Source: Sphingosinicella sp. BN140058 (GTDB lineage Bacteria; Pseudomonadota; Alphaproteobacteria; Sphingomonadales; Sphingomonadaceae). Taken from it: a stretch of 64,000 nucleotides of DNA. Positions 8,187-18,933 of the stretch are shown piece by piece. Position numbers and translations under genes: made by a program. The stretch covers positions 4,721,501 to 4,785,500 of the forward strand of contig NZ_CP035501.1 in the NCBI RefSeq assembly GCF_004135585.1, read 5' to 3'. The notes beneath the pieces were generated by a model. It saw nothing but the letters and a program-made list of their open reading frames with translations. It did not search any database and had not been told where the DNA came from. Positions within the stretch are counted from its first letter, which is position 1; each line of letters opens with the position of its first letter.

Positions 8187-9005
8187 TCAATCTTTCGGGC
8201 GGCTCGGCTGCCGGGTCTTCAGATCGAAGCGGTCTCCGCTCGACAGCACGTGGACTCGCACATCGTGCATCGACAGCGAACATTCGGCGCGGGCCTCGGC
8301 GACGTTGCAGTAGCTGACGTGACTGCCGTCGACGACATAGACGCCGCCGCTGCCGATCACTTCGAACCTGTCGCCTTCGAGCACGATTGCGGTATCCTCG
8401 TCGATGCCGAGACCCAGGACGCGCGGATTGTGGGCGACGGCTCCGAGCAGGCGACCCATGCGGCCGCGTTCCGCGAAATGCTGGTCGATGATGACGTCGC
8501 GAACCAGCCCCATGCCAGGGGCCATGTGAAGATCACCGATGCGGTGGGTCTCGCGGCTCGATCCCTGCACCAGCATGGTCTCACTCATCACAGAGGCGCC
8601 CGCCGACGTGCCGGCGATCACGCCGCCGCGCGCGTACAGTCGCTTGACCTTGTCCTCGATGCTGGTGTCGCCGATCTGGCTCGTGATGCGAAGCTGGTCG
8701 CCGCCCGAAAAGAAGATTCCGGTGGCGTCGTCGAGCACGTCGAGCTTCTCGCGGTCCGATGCCTCACTGCGCTCCTCAACATAAAGCTCGACCAGTTCGC
8801 CGGTGTCGAGATCGCCGAATGCGGCTTCATATTCCTCGAAATAGCCCTCCGGCTGATGGCTAGCGACGGTGGCGAGGACCACCTTGCCGCCTTTCGATCG
8901 CCGGGCGAATTCGCGGAGGATGGTACGCTTTCCTTTGGGATCCCGGTCTTCGTGCCCGCCGATGATGATCAACGTACCGCGGGGTTGTGTTTCCTGATCA
9001 GCCAT
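8187..9005 (-). CDS. cphB: Cyanophycinase (peptidase family S51)
   Basis: A 272-residue cytoplasmic enzyme. It is predicted to hydrolyse cyanophycin (multi-L-arginyl-poly-L-aspartate) to beta-Asp-Arg dipeptides. The family nucleophile motif GTSAGAS is present, with Ser134 as the likely catalytic serine. IIIGGHEDR at the N-terminus and FFSGGDQLRI (about 98-107) are also typical. Length matches intracellular cyanophycinases, and no signal peptide is visible. The gene overlaps the end of the isoaspartyl peptidase gene by eight bases, indicating translational coupling in one operon with cphA. Bacterial CphE-like secreted enzymes are the main alternative, but the lack of a leader argues against that. 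Confidence 0.93.
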   Translation of the reverse strand: MADQETQPRGTLIIIGGHEDRDPKGKRTILREFARRSKGGKVVLATVASHQPEGYFEEYEAAFGDLDTGELVELYVEERSEASDREKLDVLDDATGIFFSGGDQLRITSQIGDTSIEDKVKRLYARGGVIAGTSAGASVMSETMLVQGSSRETHRIGDLHMAPGMGLVRDVIIDQHFAERGRMGRLLGAVAHNPRVLGLGIDEDTAIVLEGDRFEVIGSGGVYVVDGSHVSYCNVAEARAECSLSMHDVRVHVLSSGDRFDLKTRQPSRPKD

Positions 9006-9894
9006 TCTTCTCTTCTTTCTTGCCGAGCCATGCCTTGGGCTCGTTCATGTCGCTGGTGATCATCGCCACCGCAAAATCCGGGCTGTTGTGCGCCCAGCCG
9101 ACCCGTCCATCCTTGGAGATCGCTATGCCGCCGCCGTCCGCATCCGCGCCGCCGGTGCCGGGGAGCATCGCGACCGCCTTGGCCACCGCCTGCTCCGGAT
9201 GCTCGCCGCGGTCGAGCGCCGCCATGACCCGGCCGGCGAGCGCCAGCCGCTGGATGGTCTCGCCGTCACCGGAAAAGGCGACCGCGCCGACGTGGTTGTC
9301 GGCGTAGAAGCCGCAGCCCGGCACCGGGCTGTCGCCGATCCGTCCGACATGCGCGCCGGTCAGACCGCCGGTCGAGGTGCCGGCGGCGATGTTGCCGCCC
9401 TTGTCGAGCGCAACCGCGCCAACCGTGTCATGCTCGGCGAGCTCGCTCTCGCGCAGCTCCGTGATCAACGCGTCGTTGTTAACGAGGGGAAGGTTCTTGT
9501 TCCTGGCGAAGGTCCTTGCGCCTTCGCCGACGATCAGTGTCTCTTTCTCTCCGAGCATCGCCCGGGCAACCGACACCGGATTGCGAACCCCCTTGATCGC
9601 ACCGACGGCGCCGACACTGAGATCGCGTCCGTCCATCATCCCGGAACACATCTCCACCTCGCCTTCCTCGTTGAGGCTGGATCCGTGGCCGGCGTTGAAG
9701 ATCGGGAGATCCTCGAGCTTGCGGATCGAGGCTTCGACCGCATCGACGGCGGTTCCGCCGCGTTCGAGGATCTTGCGCCCTTCGGCGAGCGCTTCGAGCA
9801 CGCCCTGACGATTGGCGTCCTCTTCGCCGGGCCCCATTTCCTTGGCGCCGCCGTGAACGATGAGGGCCCAGGGCCCCGACGGATTTTCGAACAT
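8998..9894 (-). CDS. iaaA: Isoaspartyl peptidase / L-asparaginase (Ntn hydrolase)
   Basis: A 298-residue N-terminal-nucleophile hydrolase made as a precursor that cleaves itself. The expected cleavage lies just before Thr157 in HDTVGAVALD, which becomes the nucleophile of the beta chain. AAGTSTGG and GRIGDSPVPGCGFYADN are the substrate-binding segments of the family, and the N-terminal ALIVHGGA is also typical. It hydrolyses beta-aspartyl dipeptides. In this operon the natural substrate is probably the beta-Asp-Arg released by cyanophycinase. It starts four bases after the cphA stop and overlaps the cyanophycinase start, so three genes are coupled. Confidence 0.93.
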   Translation of the reverse strand: MFENPSGPWALIVHGGAKEMGPGEEDANRQGVLEALAEGRKILERGGTAVDAVEASIRKLEDLPIFNAGHGSSLNEEGEVEMCSGMMDGRDLSVGAVGAIKGVRNPVSVARAMLGEKETLIVGEGARTFARNKNLPLVNNDALITELRESELAEHDTVGAVALDKGGNIAAGTSTGGLTGAHVGRIGDSPVPGCGFYADNHVGAVAFSGDGETIQRLALAGRVMAALDRGEHPEQAVAKAVAMLPGTGGADADGGGIAISKDGRVGWAHNSPDFAVAMITSDMNEPKAWLGKKEEKNG

Positions 9895-9898
9895 GTCG

Positions 9899-12751
9899 TT
9901 ACTCTGCAGCTATGAAGGGAGCGCGGGATGCGGTGCGCAAGGCCGCCGGTTTGAAGTCGTTGACCTGCGCCCAGGCCGCTTGAACGTCGGTGGGCGTGAC
10001 GATGATCAAATCGCCCGGCCGCCCCATTGCGAGGGCTGCGGCCGTGGACGCGGCCTCGCCGGCAATCAGGTGGATATGGTCGGGCGAGCGGCCGGCCTCC
10101 AGAGCGCCTTCGTTCAGCAGCCGCATCACTTCGCCGCGCGGACGGCCTCGGGTCGACGGATCCTCGCGGAAGATGAGCTCGTCGAAAATTCCGGCCGCGA
10201 TACGGCCCATTTCCTTCAGATCTTCGTCGCGGCGATCACCCGCCATCGAAACGGACGCAATCGTCCGCTTGTAGCGGCTCGAGAGACCGCGAACGACCTT
10301 GCCGAGCGCTTCCAGTCCCGCCGCATTGTGGGCATAGTCGACGATCACCCGAAAGCCGTGCGCGTCGTGCACGTTGAGCCGCCCGGGATTCTGCTCGAAG
10401 GTCGAGCGGAAGTTGGTCATCGCCGAGCGGATGGTGAGGATCGGCACGCCGTGCGCGATCGCAGCGGCAATCGACGCCAAGGCGTTCGCGACGTTGAACT
10501 CGGCCATTCCATGGAGGGTCGCCGGAATGTCGCCGGCCTTCATGATGGTTTCGCGGCGGCCGTCTTCGTAGAGGACGATGGTGCCGCCGTCTGGGCCGGG
10601 TTCGCGCACCACGGCCATGCCGCCTTCGTCCACATGCTCGCGAACCAGGGGTGACATCTCCGCGCCGCCGCATAGCGAGAACCAGATGATCTGGCCGCCG
10701 GCGCGGCGCGCCATCCTTACGGTCAGCGGATCGTCGGCGTTGAGGATCGAGTGACCGCCACGCCGGACAGCTTCGACCACCACGGATTTGACGTTGGCAA
10801 GGTCCTCGACCGTGTCGATCCCCTTCAGCCCGAGATGGTCCGCGGTGACGTTGGTGGCGATGCCGATGTCCGCTTCGTCGAAGGCGAGCCCTTCGCGCAG
10901 CAGTCCGCCGCGAGCGGTTTCCAGCACCGCCACTTCGACAGAAGGATCCCGCAGGATCATACGCGCGGATCGTGGCCCGGTGGCATCGCCCTCGTGGGTC
11001 AATATGTCGTTGATATAGACACCGGTGGTTGAGGTCAGTCCGACCGTGCAGCCGGTGTAGCGGATGATGTGCTTGACCATGCGTCCGACCGTCGACTTGC
11101 CGTTGGTACCGGTGATCGCAACGATCGGAACCCGGCTCTGAGCCCCGCGCGGAAACAGCATCTCGATGATCGGTTTGGCAACGTCGCGCGGTGCGCCTTG
11201 CGAGGGATCGATGTGCATGCGCAGGCCCGGCGCAGCGTTGATCTCGATCACGCCGCCGCCGGTCTCCCGCACGGAGCGGGTGATGTCGGGGCAGACGAAG
11301 TCGACACCCGCCACATCGAGTCCGACGATCGTCGCTGCCCGGCGGGCAATCTCCGCATTGTCGGGGTGGATCTCGTTCGTCCGGTCGATTGCGGTGCCGC
11401 CGGTGGAGAGATTGGCGGTCGCGCGCAGCAGGACGATCTGGTCCGCTTCCGGCACGCTGTCCGGCGTGAGGCCGTTCCGCCCGATATATTCCTCGACCAG
11501 CGCATCGATCTTGATCCGGGTCATGACGTTCTCATGGCCGTCGCCGCGGCGCGGATCCTTGTTGATCTCGGCGACCAGCTGGCGGATCGTGCTGAATCCG
11601 TCGCCGACCACCTGCGCCGGCACCCGCTCGGCGACCGCGATCATCTTGCCGTTCACCACCAATATGCGATGATCGTTGCCGGCAAAGAATTGCTCGACGA
11701 TGACGTCGCGGCCCTTCGCCTGGCTCTGCGCCTCGGCAAAGCCGAAGCGAAGCTGCTCTTCGGACGTGATGCCGATGGTGACGCCGCGGCCATGATTGCC
11801 GTCGAGCGGCTTTGTGACCAGGGGAAAGCCGAGCCGGCGGGCGCTGCGGACCGCATCCTCGACGTTGCGGACGACGACACCGCGGGGCACCTGGATGCCG
11901 CTGTCGTCGAGCAAGCGTTTTGTCAGGTTCTTGTTGCCGGCGATGTCGGTTGCGACCTGGCTGGTGCGGCCGGTGATGCTCGCCCGGATCCTCTGCTGGA
12001 AGCGGCCATGGCCGAGCTGGATCAGGCTTTGCTCGTCCAGCCGCATCACCGGTATGCCGCGGCGCCTGGCTTCGTCGACCAGCGCCTTCGTCGTCGGCCC
12101 GAGCACGCTGCGGCGCACGATCCGCTTCAGCTCGTTGAGACGTCGCTCCAGATCGAATTCGCCGTCGAACTCGGCGATGCGGCCGAGCCCGCCGACGCCC
12201 TGGAGATCGGACGGCAGCAACGAATTCACCAGTTCGAGCGCGATCCGTCCGGCGGCGAGGCCGACTCTCTCCTCATTGTAAGCGAACATGATGTTGTAGA
12301 CGCCGGGTTGCCCCTTCACCGATCTTGTCTTGCCACGGGTGGCACGCGAGCCGGCCAGCGTCTGTAATTCCAGCGCGACATGTTCGGCGACATGGCCGAG
12401 CCAGGTGCCTTCGATCAGCCGCTTCTGGAAGCCGCCCCGCACCTTGAGGGAGCAGGCATGGCGGCCGACGCCCGGCAAGGCTGCGAGCAGGCCCTCCGTG
12501 AACCCCGGGATACGGTTCGTCGGAAACTCCTCCATGCGGCCGAGGTCGACCTGGATCCGCACCATCGGAGTCTTGCTCCAATAATGCGGGCCCCGGTACA
12601 CGCCGACTTCGGTGACCTTCATCTCCTGGGTCAACAGCGTCGTGGCCGGATCGGTCTTGGTGCCGAAGAACATCGAATTCCCCTGTTCGAATCTGCTTGT
12701 GGAGGGCCCACCCGGGTCCGGTACGGACATGGACTGGTTCGGAGCCGACAT
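9899..12751 (-). CDS. cphA: Cyanophycin synthetase
   Basis: A protein of up to 950 residues that polymerises Asp and Arg into cyanophycin using ATP. The N-terminal domain (VGVYRGPHYWS onward) is followed by an ATP-grasp domain (about 220-480, with TKPLDGNHGRGV and INAAPGLRMH) and a Mur-ligase-like domain (about 490-890) with P-loop ITGTNGKSTV and VVDYAHNAAG. The two halves add Asp to the backbone and Arg to the side chain, respectively. The longest start at 12751 has GGAGG twelve bases upstream. An internal ATG at 12673 (MFFGTK) has a better-placed AGGGG and would give 924 residues. It heads the operon with iaaA and cyanophycinase and is divergent from acs. Confidence 0.95.
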   Translation of the reverse strand: MSAPNQSMSVPDPGGPSTSRFEQGNSMFFGTKTDPATTLLTQEMKVTEVGVYRGPHYWSKTPMVRIQVDLGRMEEFPTNRIPGFTEGLLAALPGVGRHACSLKVRGGFQKRLIEGTWLGHVAEHVALELQTLAGSRATRGKTRSVKGQPGVYNIMFAYNEERVGLAAGRIALELVNSLLPSDLQGVGGLGRIAEFDGEFDLERRLNELKRIVRRSVLGPTTKALVDEARRRGIPVMRLDEQSLIQLGHGRFQQRIRASITGRTSQVATDIAGNKNLTKRLLDDSGIQVPRGVVVRNVEDAVRSARRLGFPLVTKPLDGNHGRGVTIGITSEEQLRFGFAEAQSQAKGRDVIVEQFFAGNDHRILVVNGKMIAVAERVPAQVVGDGFSTIRQLVAEINKDPRRGDGHENVMTRIKIDALVEEYIGRNGLTPDSVPEADQIVLLRATANLSTGGTAIDRTNEIHPDNAEIARRAATIVGLDVAGVDFVCPDITRSVRETGGGVIEINAAPGLRMHIDPSQGAPRDVAKPIIEMLFPRGAQSRVPIVAITGTNGKSTVGRMVKHIIRYTGCTVGLTSTTGVYINDILTHEGDATGPRSARMILRDPSVEVAVLETARGGLLREGLAFDEADIGIATNVTADHLGLKGIDTVEDLANVKSVVVEAVRRGGHSILNADDPLTVRMARRAGGQIIWFSLCGGAEMSPLVREHVDEGGMAVVREPGPDGGTIVLYEDGRRETIMKAGDIPATLHGMAEFNVANALASIAAAIAHGVPILTIRSAMTNFRSTFEQNPGRLNVHDAHGFRVIVDYAHNAAGLEALGKVVRGLSSRYKRTIASVSMAGDRRDEDLKEMGRIAAGIFDELIFREDPSTRGRPRGEVMRLLNEGALEAGRSPDHIHLIAGEAASTAAALAMGRPGDLIIVTPTDVQAAWAQVNDFKPAALRTASRAPFIAAE

Positions 12752-12951
12752 GATCTTGTTAAACCTCCGGCAGCGAAGCGGAGTTCCGGAAGAAGAAGCT
12801 GATCCAGATCAGCCGGTCCCGTGACGGAACGGTGTCGCGGCAGCGCGCACGGGCCGCTCCGGATCGGGTTCGAAGCCGTTGAAGCCCGCGCATCGAAGTG
12901 GCAGGAGCGTCGCCGTGATTGCGGCCCCAGCGCCGCGCCGAGAGGATGGAC

Positions 12952-14880
<1,929 letters not shown>

Positions 14881-14891
14881 AGAACAAAGAA

Positions 14892-14914
14892 AAGGCCTCC
14901 GTAACGGAGGCCTT
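14892..14914. terminator. Bidirectional hairpin between acs and the small gene
   Basis: A perfect 10-base-pair stem (AAGGCCTCCG, loop TAA, CGGAGGCCTT). Read on the minus strand it is followed by TTCTTTGTTCT, a good intrinsic terminator tail, placed four bases after the stop of the small gene at 14919. On the plus strand the tail (CCTGTC) is poor, but the hairpin also closes acs. Confidence 0.8.
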
Positions 14915-14918
14915 CCTG

Positions 14919-15074
14919 TCAATCGATCATTTCCGAAACGATCTTGCGAAGCTCGGTCCGCGAGAGCCCGGCCACCTGGCTTGGCTTTCGTGGCGGCTTG
15001 GTCTGGTAGGGGAGTGGCCCCTGCCAGAGCAAAGCCTTGGGCGGAAAGAGTTTCGGTTGTACTTGCAATGTCAT
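14919..15074 (-). CDS. Small basic protein (51 aa), unknown
   Basis: An ATG-initiated frame of 51 residues. It begins MTLQVQPKLFPPKALLWQG, has a Lys/Pro-rich middle (YQTKPPRKPSQ) and ends in a helix-like GLSRTELRKIVSEMID. GAGG lies seven bases upstream of the ATG. A 7-base-pair hairpin (15085-15103) precedes it, and a strong terminator with a T-rich tail follows the stop by four bases. These signals make a real small gene likely. There is no membrane segment and no family I recognise. The C-terminal helix and basic middle could suit a protein- or nucleic-acid-binding role, but this is only a guess. Confidence 0.55.
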   Translation of the reverse strand: MTLQVQPKLFPPKALLWQGPLPYQTKPPRKPSQVAGLSRTELRKIVSEMID

Positions 15075-15482
15075 TCTGATCCTCGGGCGGATCCCGTCCG
15101 CCCTTAATATCGCAACGGACGCCGCGTGCCGGAACTTGTCCGCATCCGATCGGCGTCGTGTCTGCCTAGTTTCGAGATATCACCCTTCAATCGCTGCGCT
15201 TTGAGCGGCGTCTGAGGCGAAGCGCTTCCGGGGTGAGCGGGAAGGCTTGTGCCGATATGGGCGTTACCCTGTCGTTTACAAGCCGTGGGAGTGGTCCGCA
15301 GGTTAGGGCTGCGTTCCCGGGTGGCGGTATGCGGGCCCAGTCGCAGCCATCGCCACGGTTCATCGGCGCTGGCGCATTGCGAACGTGAGATTTCTTCGCC
15401 TCTTTCAGGGGTTTCGGAGCGCGCCGCCGAGTCTTAAGGGCCGCACATTCTCCTCTCCACGCGTATTCGGGAGTTGCAAGCG
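15075..15482. other. Intergenic region between the small gene and the MFS gene
   Basis: A 408-base gap without a convincing gene on either strand. It contains a perfect 7-base-pair hairpin at 15085-15103 (GGGCGGA, loop TCCCG, TCCGCCC), directly upstream of the ribosome binding site of the small minus-strand gene. It should also hold the promoters for the two divergent genes, but I could not fix a convincing -35/-10 pair. I see nothing else in it. Confidence 0.5.
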
Positions 15483-17135
15483 ATGGACGGTGTGCGCCCG
15501 ACCAGACACGGCCGATCCGGGTTCCTCGCCCCTCAGGCGGTGGTTACTGCCGAGCAGCGGGTGCGCGCGGTCACCAACCTGCTGGTCGATGCCGCCGGCG
15601 GAACTGCGATCGGCGCGATCAACAGCGGCGTCGTGCTGCTCGCGCTTGCGCTGCACATCGGCGCCTCGACCGTGGAGGTCGGCCTTCTCGCATCGATCCC
15701 GCTGATCACCCAGGTTCTGCAGGCGCCGGCCGTCAAGCTGGTCGAACGGGTGCGGCGCCGCCGGCTGATCTCCGTGACGTCGCTGTTCCTGGCGCGGCTC
15801 GCTTTGCCTCTCTACGCGAGCGTGCCGTTTATCCCGGATCGCGATTTCGCGACCGGGGTTCTGCTCGCGGCGGCCTTGCTCCATTACGGCCTCAACGCCG
15901 TCGCCGCTTGCAGTTGGAACAGCTGGATTCGCGATCTCATCCCGGCGGACGTGCTCGGCCGGTTCACGGCACGCCGAACTCTGGTCGGCACCGCCGTCAG
16001 CGCCGGTGCGACGATCACCGCGGCATTCGCGCTCGAGCAGGCGGAAACCTCCGCCCGATTGGGCAACATGATCTTCAGCGGCCTCTATCTGCTCGGTTTC
16101 TGCTGCGGCTTGCTCAGCATCGTCGCGCTCGCGCGGGTGCCCGAGCCGATGATGGGCCCGGCGGGTCCCCCCGCGTCCCTCGGCAAATTGCTGTGGCAGC
16201 CGCTCAAGGACCGCAACTTTCGCAACATCCTGCGCTATCTCGCCAGCTGGCAGTTTGCGGTCAATCTGGCGACGCCCTTCTTCACCGTCTACATCGTGCG
16301 GGAACTGGGCTTCGGGATGAGTTTCGTTCTCTGCCTCACCCTCGCCAGCCAGGTCGCCAACGTGCTGGTGGTGCGCGGTTGGGGCCAGCTCAGCGATCGT
16401 TTCACCAACAAGAGCGTGATCGCCGCCGCGACTCCTTTGTTCATCTTCTCGATCGCGGGAATGGCGTTCGCCAGCGAGCTTGCCGAGGGGACGCCGCGTG
16501 CGGCCTATCTGTTCCTGCTCCACATCGTGATGGGTGCGGCCGGCGCCGGCGTCGGTCTCGCATCGGGGAACATCGTCATGAAGATGAGTCCGGAAGGATC
16601 CGCGACGAGCTACATGGCGACCAATGCACTGGTCGGCGCGGTCGCCGCCGGGGTGGCGCCGATCATCGGCGGCTGGACCGCCGACTTTTTCTCGCGCCGG
16701 CGGCTCGAGCTCAATCTGGAGTGGAAGAGCCCGACCGGGGTCGACGAGCTGATCGGCGTCGCCTTCAGCCACTGGGAGTTCTTCTTCCTGTTTTCCGCCG
16801 CGATGGGGCTCTACACGCTTCACCGGCTGTCGGCGATCGAGGAACCGGGCGCGGTCGCACCGAGGGAGATCGCCCAGCACGTTTTCTCGTCGGCACGCCG
16901 GACCTTGCGCAACGCGTCCTCGGTGGCGGGTCTGCGGCTGGCGGTCAGTTTCCCCGCCGGCGATCTCATCCGCTCGCGGGGCCGCCGCCGCTTCCTGCTC
17001 GAGCCGGTCTACGAGGGCGCCGGGGCAGGGCGCTACGAGGCTGATCAGAGGGCCGTCGGAACCCTGCTGCAATCGGCATTCGAGGAGCAGGGGCAGACAA
17101 CCGAGTTCGACGAGATGCTCGCGAAGCTTCGCTGA
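15483..17135 (+). CDS. Major facilitator superfamily transporter
   Basis: A 550-residue membrane protein with about twelve hydrophobic segments between residues 35 and 450. The first is LLVDAAGGTAIGAINSGVVLLALAL; later ones include LFLLHIVMGAAGAGVGLASG and FFFLFSAAMGLYTL. The MFS loop after helix 2 is degenerate (VKLVERVRRRRLI). A soluble tail of about 100 residues follows the last helix, longer than usual. The ATG at 15483 has GGGAG nine bases upstream; a TTG three codons earlier is possible. The substrate is unknown. It stands alone between two hairpins. Confidence 0.82.
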   Translation: MDGVRPTRHGRSGFLAPQAVVTAEQRVRAVTNLLVDAAGGTAIGAINSGVVLLALALHIGASTVEVGLLASIPLITQVLQAPAVKLVERVRRRRLISVTSLFLARLALPLYASVPFIPDRDFATGVLLAAALLHYGLNAVAACSWNSWIRDLIPADVLGRFTARRTLVGTAVSAGATITAAFALEQAETSARLGNMIFSGLYLLGFCCGLLSIVALARVPEPMMGPAGPPASLGKLLWQPLKDRNFRNILRYLASWQFAVNLATPFFTVYIVRELGFGMSFVLCLTLASQVANVLVVRGWGQLSDRFTNKSVIAAATPLFIFSIAGMAFASELAEGTPRAAYLFLLHIVMGAAGAGVGLASGNIVMKMSPEGSATSYMATNALVGAVAAGVAPIIGGWTADFFSRRRLELNLEWKSPTGVDELIGVAFSHWEFFFLFSAAMGLYTLHRLSAIEEPGAVAPREIAQHVFSSARRTLRNASSVAGLRLAVSFPAGDLIRSRGRRRFLLEPVYEGAGAGRYEADQRAVGTLLQSAFEEQGQTTEFDEMLAKLR

Positions 17136-17159
17136 CGGCCGTCGATCCTGGCAAAAAGA

Positions 17160-17187
17160 AAGCGCGCACCTCTTCAGGTGCGCGCTT
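17160..17187. terminator. Bidirectional terminator hairpin
   Basis: A perfect 12-base-pair stem (AAGCGCGCACCT with AGGTGCGCGCTT) closed by a CTTC loop. On the minus strand it is followed by TCTTTTTGCC, and on the plus strand by CCTCTTGCT. It lies between the convergent MFS gene and the DUF2383-type gene and can stop both. Confidence 0.85.
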
Positions 17188-17232
17188 CCTCTTGCTAGGT
17201 CCTGGCGCGGCGAGCGTTGCCGCGCCGAGGGA

Positions 17233-17688
17233 TTACACGCCTTGCATGCTGTGCTTCAGCTGACTGGCGCGATCATGGCCGCGGCGGACCGACTGGTAGG
17301 CACGTTCGACAACGGCGCGAGTCTCGGGCGAAAGCTGCTCGTCACGCAGCGCGACCTCATATTTGTCCTTGATGTAATCCTCGCCGCGCTCGACTTCCTC
17401 GATCACCGCCTTGTCGCTGCCGCCGCTGAAGGCGTTCTTCAGATCGACGAAGCGGCGATGAACGTCCGCCTTGAGCGAGCCGTCGTCGTTCGGGGTTCCG
17501 CCAAGCTGGCGAACGCGCTCCTGCAATGCTCCCACCGCTTCCCGGCGTTCGGCGCCGAACTCGCGGAACATCGTCGCGAAGGTGCCGCTTTCGCTGTCCT
17601 CCGCCGAGCGCTCGAAGCCGTTGGCGCTGTCGATGGTGGTGGTGATGAGGGTGTTGAGCACGGTCACGTCATGATCGCTGTTCAGCAT
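17233..17688 (-). CDS. PA2169/DUF2383 family four-helix-bundle protein
   Basis: A 151-residue all-helical protein starting MLNSDHDVTVLNTLITTTIDS. The D-x-TVLN-x-LI-x-TTIDSANGFERSAED opening, FREFGAERREAVGALQ and the DLKNAFSGGSDKAVIEEVERGED segment match the PA2169 family (DUF2383), a ferritin-like four-helix bundle of unknown biochemical role often linked to stress. The ATG at 17688 has GGAGAG seven bases upstream, while the earlier TTG lacks a site. No EcfG promoter match is visible upstream. Confidence 0.85.
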   Translation of the reverse strand: MLNSDHDVTVLNTLITTTIDSANGFERSAEDSESGTFATMFREFGAERREAVGALQERVRQLGGTPNDDGSLKADVHRRFVDLKNAFSGGSDKAVIEEVERGEDYIKDKYEVALRDEQLSPETRAVVERAYQSVRRGHDRASQLKHSMQGV

Positions 17689-17833
17689 CACGTTTCTCTC
17701 CAATGGTTGGGGTGTGACGCGATAACGATCATGTTCGGCGGAAGGTCCGGGCCTGGGACAACTTAACCGATGTTACGAGGCGCGTGCACGATGGACGTAT
17801 CCGCTTCTCGCCCCCTCTTCGGATCCGGCTGCT

Positions 17834-18868
17834 TCAATCCGCAACCACAGCCTCGATCAGCGATGCGATACGTCCGAGCGGCGTAACGCTGCGAAGCGTC
17901 AATCCTGCTCTCGCAAGGAGTTCGCCATGTTCCTGCCGGCTCCGGCACCCGCCCCAGGTTGCCGTCATCAGGATCGCGTCGAACATGCCGGCGTGCAGCT
18001 CGCTGCCGGCTTCGCCGGAAATCGGTTCGATGATCAGCAAGCGCCCCTGCGGGCCGAGTACGTGCCGGATATTCGCGAGGATGCGAACGGCGTCGCTGTC
18101 ACCCCAATCCAGGACGACGTGCGCCAGCACGTACACATCGCCGCCGGCCGGCACCGCGTGGAAGAAGTCTCCGCCGATCACACGACAGCGATCGGCCAAC
18201 CCCACGGCCGCGAGACGGCGCTCGGCCAGGTCTGCGGTCGGCGGCCGATCGAAGAGCAAGCCACCCAGATGGGAATTTGCCCGCAACACGCTCTCCAGCA
18301 GCAGCCCGGTGCTGCCGCCGACGTCGACGACCAACGAAGCGGAGGAAAAATCCCAGTCTGTGGCGACACGCTCGTGCAATCCCGCGCTGAACGCCGCCAT
18401 CGCAGCCGCGAGCCGATCCGCACGGTCCGGCGCGTCGGCCTGGTACAACGGCTTGTTCCGTCGCGATTCGAGTGTCGGCGCTCCTGAGCGGACGCTCTCC
18501 GCAAGATTGTCCGCCGCAGCCCACATGCCCGACCGTGCCAGCATGCGCACCGCAGTCGCTGCGTCGAACGGGCCGCCGGAGCGCAAGGCATGGCCGACGA
18601 GCCCGAGGGTGAACAGCTGGTCTTCGGCTTCCACGAAAACGTCATGAGGCGCGAGCATCCGCAAGATGCGGAGCAATGCGCGTTCGTCGACCCCCGCCGT
18701 CGCAGCGAGTTGGCTGCAAGACACATGATCGCTGCCGATGAGGTCCGCCAGACCCAGATCGGCAACCAGGTGCAGCGCACGCGCGGAATAGTGGCCGGAG
18801 GCGATCCCGATGGCTCTCAAGGTCGCCTCGGCCGCCGTGTCGAGATTGGAAGGAGTTCGATCCAGCAT
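17834..18868 (-). CDS. SAM-dependent O-methyltransferase-like protein
   Basis: A 344-residue protein of the small-molecule O-methyltransferase family (acetylserotonin / hydroxyneurosporene type). An N-terminal winged-helix dimerisation domain (about 15-110) precedes a Rossmann domain with SAM motif VVDVGGSTGLLL (180-191) and IIEP. The usual catalytic segment V-L-H-D-W-x-D appears as VVLDWGD, with Leu253 where the His base is expected; His250 is nearby. It may use another base, or be non-catalytic like some family members. It is the last gene of the run beta-propeller, NUDIX, GST, methyltransferase on this strand, 65 bases after the GST gene. AAGGA precedes the ATG. Confidence 0.82.
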   Translation of the reverse strand: MLDRTPSNLDTAAEATLRAIGIASGHYSARALHLVADLGLADLIGSDHVSCSQLAATAGVDERALLRILRMLAPHDVFVEAEDQLFTLGLVGHALRSGGPFDAATAVRMLARSGMWAAADNLAESVRSGAPTLESRRNKPLYQADAPDRADRLAAAMAAFSAGLHERVATDWDFSSASLVVDVGGSTGLLLESVLRANSHLGGLLFDRPPTADLAERRLAAVGLADRCRVIGGDFFHAVPAGGDVYVLAHVVLDWGDSDAVRILANIRHVLGPQGRLLIIEPISGEAGSELHAGMFDAILMTATWGGCRSRQEHGELLARAGLTLRSVTPLGRIASLIEAVVAD

Positions 18869-18933
18869 CGATGCTCATCCTTCTCGCCAGCGGCAGATCG
18901 TGGTGGTCGGTTCTCTGTGCGAGACGGTGGACG

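Noticed and set aside
12762..12787. GGAAC-N18-GTT upstream of cphA on the minus strand as an EcfG promoter
   Set aside because: The spacing is at the far end of what is accepted, the C before GTT is missing, and the position fits only if the shorter cphA start is used.
15249..15437. A 62-codon frame in the acs-MFS intergenic region as a gene
   Set aside because: It has no ribosome site, Arg/Ser-rich noncoding-like composition and no supporting signals.
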